The translations under genes were made by a program, and so were the position numbers. 9,115 nt of DNA, from the NCBI GenBank assembly GCA_021828245.1, contig JAKASC010000085.1, forward strand, positions 1 through 9,115. The letters are read 5' to 3'. The notes under the pieces were generated by a model, which was not told the origin of the DNA, ran no database searches, and saw nothing but the letters and a program-made list of their open reading frames with translations. Shown piece after piece: positions 6,303 through 9,115 of the stretch (its first letter is position 1; each line of letters begins with the position of its first letter). This DNA is from Acidobacteriota bacterium (GTDB taxonomy: Bacteria > Acidobacteriota > Terriglobia > UBA7540).

Positions 6303-6440
6303 CAGACTGATGCGGGCGCGGGTGTTGAGTGCGTTCCCCTCACTTATCTGTTGGACAGCCGTCAATATCTGGTTGTCGCTGCAGCGGATCGCTTGATAGC
6401 TTTTACCCTGCCGGAAAATATCGTTCAACCGCGGCATTGA
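6303..6440 (+). pseudogene. C-terminal remnant of a PQQ-dependent dehydrogenase-like beta-propeller gene
   Basis: One frame, closed by TGA at 6438-6440, reads ...AGAGVECVPLTYLLDSRQYL and then VVAAADRLIAFTLPENI. This strongly resembles the last strands of quinoprotein (PQQ-type) dehydrogenases and related propellers, which end in the pattern 'tG-G---pPltY--dGrQYvvvaaG--L-AFaLP'. The fragment is only about 45 codons. An in-frame TAG lies directly upstream at 6300-6302 and there is no start codon or ribosome site, so it cannot be a functional gene. I infer that the rest was deleted, possibly when the GH51 gene arrived or during rearrangement. The assignment rests on remembered family pattern and the piece is short. 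Confidence 0.45.
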
Positions 6441-6560
6441 CCGGGAGCTGGGCGGTTTAACCCGAATTCGCAGGTTGAAAACAAAAGACTTAGCTACACT
6501 CCACGAAAGTATAAGGATAACTCGCTCATTTTCGATGGATTAGGCTGTTTTGCCGCTTAA

Positions 6561-6594
6561 GCCCACGAGGACGCCGGCTGGCGCCCTCGTGGGC
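6561..6594. terminator. Strong hairpin between convergent genes (possible bidirectional terminator)
   Basis: GCCCACGAGG (6561-6570) and CCTCGTGGGC (6585-6594) are perfect 10-bp complements. Inside, CGCC (6572-6575) can pair with GGCG (6580-6583) around a GGCT loop, extending the stem with a single A-C mismatch. The structure ends 9 bp beyond the htpX stop codon and lies between convergent genes, the usual place for a terminator. There is no proper U-tract on either side, so termination may be non-canonical, or the hairpin may simply protect mRNA 3' ends. Confidence 0.55.
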
Positions 6595-6602
6595 CTAGGG
6601 TC

Positions 6603-7460
6603 TTATGAATAACGCATTTCAAGCAGCCGCTCGATCCGCTTCTGGATGGGCGGGTGGGTAGAAAATAGTCTGGCGAACATCTGGCGGCCCGTGAACGGCT
6701 GGGCGATGTAGAGATGGGCCATGGAAGGCGAGACCTTCATCGGAACTCGCTTTGACCATTGATCAATTTTCTCGAGCGCGCTTGCCAGCGCCTGCGGGTT
6801 TCCGGTGATGCGAGCCCCCGTGGCATCGGCTTCGTACTCCCGCGAGCGAGAAATGGCCAGTTGAATCAGCATCGCCGCCAGCGGCGCAATAATCATCATG
6901 GCGAGCGCCGAAAGCGCCCCACCCTCGCCATCCCGGCGGCCGCCGCCGCCCCCAAAGCCGAACATTTCCGCCCAAAAGACCATGCGCCCGATCATGGTGA
7001 TGGCGCCTGCGACGGTGGCCACTACGGCGCTGGTCAGAATGTCCCGATTGCGCACGTGTCCAAGCTCGTGGGCTAAGACGCCCTCGATCTCTTCGTCGTT
7101 GCACAGATCCAAAATACCGCGCGTCACAGCCACCGAAGCATGGCGAGGGTTACGGCCGGTCGCAAAAGCATTGGGTGAATCGGTGGGAATCAGATAGATC
7201 TTCGGCACGGGAATGTTGGCTTTGGCGGCCAGCCGCTCCACAATCTGATAGAGACGCGGCGCCTCTTCCCGTGAAATCGGTTGCGCATGGCTTGTTTTGA
7301 GCGCGATTTTGTCCGAGAAAAAATATGATATAAAATTCATCACCGCCGCCAAGACCAGGGCGATGACGATGCCTTGCTCGCCTCCCCACAATTCTCCAAT
7401 GGCCAAAAATAAGCCTGTTAGAATGGCCAGTAATAAGGTTGTTTTCAGATTATTCCACAT
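6603..7460 (-). CDS. htpX: Membrane zinc metalloprotease HtpX (M48 family)
   Basis: From the ATG at 7460 the product is 285 residues, normal for HtpX. This inner-membrane protease degrades misfolded membrane proteins, alongside FtsH in organisms where it has been studied. The zinc site is intact: H131-E132-L133-G134-H135 in VLAHELGHVRNRD, with the third ligand E208 in SREYEADATGA. Four hydrophobic segments are visible, at about 5-24, 30-49, 141-163 and 183-203, with a glycine-rich loop (GFGGGGGRRDGEGG) between the last two. Other family sequences are KIYLIPTDSPNAFATGRNP and the ending FSTHPPIQKRIERL. I chose MWNNLKTTLL because AGGAGG (7474-7469) is 8 nt upstream and family members start this way; an upstream in-frame TTG at 7523 would add 21 polar residues and has no support. 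The gene lies 104 bp downstream of the rhodanese gene on the same strand, so co-transcription is possible. Confidence 0.95.
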   Translation of the reverse strand: MWNNLKTTLLLAILTGLFLAIGELWGGEQGIVIALVLAAVMNFISYFFSDKIALKTSHAQPISREEAPRLYQIVERLAAKANIPVPKIYLIPTDSPNAFATGRNPRHASVAVTRGILDLCNDEEIEGVLAHELGHVRNRDILTSAVVATVAGAITMIGRMVFWAEMFGFGGGGGRRDGEGGALSALAMMIIAPLAAMLIQLAISRSREYEADATGARITGNPQALASALEKIDQWSKRVPMKVSPSMAHLYIAQPFTGRQMFARLFSTHPPIQKRIERLLEMRYS

Positions 7461-7467
7461 GACCTGA

Positions 7468-7492
7468 ACCTCCTCTTGAGCTACCTCCTCTT
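7468..7492 (-). promoter_or_regulatory. Tandem duplicated Shine-Dalgarno sequence before htpX
   Basis: On the minus strand AAGAGGAGGT occurs twice, at 7492-7483 and 7477-7468, with a 15-bp period. The downstream copy is correctly spaced (8 nt from AGGAGG to the ATG at 7460). The upstream copy is 23 nt from the ATG and has no start codon of its own nearby. It could be a standby site or the remnant of a small tandem duplication. Confidence 0.5.
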
Positions 7493-7564
7493 CAACATCT
7501 CCCGATTTCTTTAGATGCGCCAATCACTTCGGGTGTTCACCTTGTGGTTTTAGCCGGGCTTGCC

Positions 7565-8053
7565 CTACGGATGGCTGCCCGAATGAATCGGATAACCTTT
7601 TGCCCGCCAGTCGCGGCCGAAATTCTGCCGAATTTCCATGACGGAGACGTGCGTATAGCCCATCGAGCGAAGCTCCTGAAACGCGGGACGAATGTTTGGG
7701 CATTCCTGCCACGGACAGCAACCGCAATAGAGCACGATGTCGGCGGTCTTGGGAATCTTGGCGACACAAGCCTTGAGTCGTGCCCGCCCCGCCGCGTGCG
7801 ACGCCGGGCCGCAATACAGGGCGCCCGGAACGTGACCCTGCTCGTAAAGTGTTCGGAAGCCGACCTGAAGAATTTTAAGGTTCTTACCGTTCGCTCCTCG
7901 AATTTCCTTGGCGAGCGTGGCAGGCTGGATAACCTGTGAAGCGCTCCACGGCTCAGCGGCTAGCGAAGCTGTCGCGCCCAATGCCACTAAAATGAGTGCG
8001 GCGGCGAAGCGAGCTCCCCACCGACATCTCGATAAATCCAAGTCATGACGCAT
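7565..8053 (-). CDS. Exported rhodanese-like protein with cysteine-rich active loop
   Basis: The 162-residue product begins with a Sec-type signal: basic start, hydrophobic AAALILVALGATASLAA (17-33), and likely cleavage after SLAA before EPW. The rest is one rhodanese fold. ILQVGFRTLYEQGHVPGALYCGP (61-83) matches the first conserved part (usually 'lIDvR...f..GHIpGA'), although the usual aspartate and arginine are replaced (QVGF). DIVLYCGCCPWQECPNIRPAF (105-125) is the active-site segment, with C110 at the position of the persulfide-forming cysteine and extra cysteines at 112, 113 and 118. GYTHVSVMEIRQNFGRDWRAKGYPI closes the domain. It should act outside the cytoplasm; the sulfur donor and acceptor are unknown, and the cysteine-rich loop might bind metal or serve in redox instead. 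The ATG at 8053 follows GGGAGGT (8067-8061) by 7 nt, so the start is secure. It lies upstream of htpX on the same strand and diverges from the rhomboid gene. Confidence 0.87.
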   Translation of the reverse strand: MRHDLDLSRCRWGARFAAALILVALGATASLAAEPWSASQVIQPATLAKEIRGANGKNLKILQVGFRTLYEQGHVPGALYCGPASHAAGRARLKACVAKIPKTADIVLYCGCCPWQECPNIRPAFQELRSMGYTHVSVMEIRQNFGRDWRAKGYPIHSGSHP

Positions 8054-8261
8054 GGACCGTACCTCCCGCGTTTATACTATCACATTGCACGCGAAGCTCG
8101 TAAGCTGCTGGTCCGCGGTGGCGCAGGATGCATCAATACAAATTGAGATCGGTCCAGGTTTTCAGGTCACGAGGATTCGCCCAATCTATCATGGCTGCGA
8201 TGGTCCGTCCCATGCTGCGGAGCAGGCTGGACCTGGACAGCTTGGGGACTAACGAAAAGTT

Positions 8262-9115
8262 ATGAACGATTTGCCGCTTTCTGAAATGCCCGAGCCGTTG
8301 TTGGTCACCCGCCGACGCAATTGGCCCGTGGCAACGTTGACCCTGATCGGGCTTTGCTTCGTGGTCTTTTTTCTGGAAAAGCTGGCGGGCGGTTCCGAGC
8401 GCATTCACGTTCTGCTGGAATTTGGGGCATCTTACGGGCCTTTCACCCGGCGCGGCCAGTATTGGCGGCTGGTGATGCCGATGTTCATTCATATCGGGTG
8501 GCTGCACATATTGCTCAACATGTATGCGCTTTGGATTCTGGGGCCGATGCTCGAGCAGGTTTACGGCACCGGACGCTTCTCCGTCATCTACGTCGGCTCC
8601 GGCATCACGAGTGCTTGGCTCTCCATGGAGCTTTCCAAGGCCGTTGCCGCCGGCGCTTCTGGAGCCATTTTTGGCGTGGCCGGCGCCATGCTGACCACAG
8701 GCTATCTTCACCGGGAGGTCGTCCCGCCACGCTGGGCTCGCGCCTTCGGCAAATGGATGGTCTTTCTCATCCTGCTGAATTTCGGCATTGGTTTGGCCCT
8801 GCCGCATTTGATTGACAACTGGGGACACGTTGGCGGCTTGCTGGGCGGAATGATTTTAGCCGGCCTCATTCCGCCCCCGCCGCCGCACCTTGCCTGGGAG
8901 GAGTCCAGGCCGTCGCAATGGGTGGTGATTTTCCCTATCGCGGTGGTGGCGTTGGCGATGGCGGCGACGGCGAGGCATTACGTTCGGTCTCAGCAGGCCC
9001 TTGCGCTGCTCCGACAAGGCGAGCGCCTGCGCGCCCAGCATCACGATTCCCAGGCGATGCAGCGGTTTCTTGCCGCCCAACATCTTGACCCCTTGGACGA
9101 TCGCGCTTATGACGC
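8262..9115 (+). CDS. Rhomboid-family intramembrane serine protease with TPR-like tail (3' partial)
   Basis: The frame runs from the ATG at 8262 off the right edge; 284 complete codons are visible. Rhomboids cleave transmembrane substrates inside the lipid bilayer. The catalytic pair is present: G131-A-S133-G134 in AAGASGAIFGVAGA, and H189 in NWGHVGGLLGGMILAG. H82 and N86 in LHILLNMYALWILGPMLEQVYG correspond to the conserved HxxxN oxyanion residues. Hydrophobic segments occur at about 22-38, 70-95, 106-121, 131-148, 164-182, 188-205 and 219-236. After the last segment, ALALLRQGERLRAQHHDSQAMQRFLAAQHLDPLDDRAYD (246-284) reads like the start of a TPR repeat, as in rhomboid-TPR fusions; its full extent lies outside the window. 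In-frame TAA at 8250-8252 rules out a start further upstream; ATG at 8286 is an alternative. The ribosome site is weak (GGGGA at 8244-8248, 13 nt away). The gene diverges from the rhodanese gene across about 208 bp in which I find no convincing promoter. Confidence 0.9.
   Translation, partial: MNDLPLSEMPEPLLVTRRRNWPVATLTLIGLCFVVFFLEKLAGGSERIHVLLEFGASYGPFTRRGQYWRLVMPMFIHIGWLHILLNMYALWILGPMLEQVYGTGRFSVIYVGSGITSAWLSMELSKAVAAGASGAIFGVAGAMLTTGYLHREVVPPRWARAFGKWMVFLILLNFGIGLALPHLIDNWGHVGGLLGGMILAGLIPPPPPHLAWEESRPSQWVVIFPIAVVALAMAATARHYVRSQQALALLRQGERLRAQHHDSQAMQRFLAAQHLDPLDDRAYD

Larger units (their letters stand above)
6256..6602. other. Intergenic region without an intact gene
   Basis: These 347 bases separate the convergent GH51 and htpX genes. 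The first 47 show nothing recognisable. Bases 6303-6440 encode what looks like the tail of a decayed PQQ-type propeller gene, and 6561-6594 form a strong hairpin. Bases 6441-6560 are more AT-rich than the genes around them and hold no start codon with a ribosome site, no RNA gene and no repeat that I can recognise. Confidence 0.6.

Noticed and set aside
6141..6437. Minus-strand open frame across the end of GH51 and the intergenic region
   Set aside because: It is antisense to both the GH51 C-terminus and the plus-strand propeller remnant, which has the recognisable pattern.
8133..8828. Minus-strand open frame antisense to the rhomboid gene, ending in ...DWANPRDLKTWTDLNLY
   Set aside because: The opposite strand encodes a rhomboid with all catalytic residues. 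The tail in the intergenic region is readable but matches nothing known to me and has no start of its own.

Overview
The window looks like chromosomal DNA from a moderately GC-rich, free-living Gram-negative bacterium. The gene mix points tentatively to Acidobacteriota or a neighbouring phylum (Verrucomicrobiota or Planctomycetota): an FG-GAP/ASPIC-UnbV protein, a Tat-exported GH51 arabinofuranosidase, an exported rhodanese with a CGCCPW-type loop, a rhomboid carrying a TPR-like tail, and a possible scrap of a PQQ-type beta-propeller enzyme. No rRNA, tRNA, CRISPR array, transposase or integrase is visible, so the taxonomic guess rests on gene content alone.

Layout. (1) 2-724 (+) is the C-terminal end of a CRTAC1-like FG-GAP/ASPIC protein, entering from the left. 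(2) 852-3298 (+) is a two-gene restriction-modification cassette. A DNA methyltransferase (DPFAGSGT and SPPY motifs) is followed 14 bp later by a PD-(D/E)XK protein that is very probably its restriction endonuclease. An 18-bp perfect dyad overlaps a possible promoter just before the methyltransferase, and a perfect 11-bp hairpin lies inside the start of the endonuclease gene. (3) 3372-4382 (-) is a radical SAM protein of the spore-photolyase-like Rv2578c/PA0069 type, convergent with the cassette. (4) 4383-4635 is a divergent promoter region serving the radical SAM gene to the left and the GH51 enzyme (4636-6255, +) to the right. The rightward promoter is close to consensus (TTGACA-17-TATGAT). 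(5) 6256-6602 holds no intact gene. It contains what looks like the last ~45 codons of a decayed quinoprotein/beta-propeller gene and a strong hairpin shared by the convergent transcription units. (6) 6603-7460 (-) is the membrane zinc protease HtpX, preceded by 7565-8053 (-), an exported rhodanese-like protein. (7) 8262 to the right edge (+) is a rhomboid-family intramembrane serine protease with a TPR-like tail, cut off by the window end.

Functional themes. The only accessory element is the restriction-modification cassette. Its two genes should work as a methylation/cleavage pair, and the candidate control elements around them are the most interesting non-coding signals here. The remainder is ordinary: polysaccharide breakdown (exported GH51) and envelope protein handling (HtpX, rhomboid, exported rhodanese). 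I do not see convincing evidence for a wholly new multi-gene system. The endonuclease family and specificity, the methyltransferase motif order and the RNA/DNA dyads are the items most worth checking.
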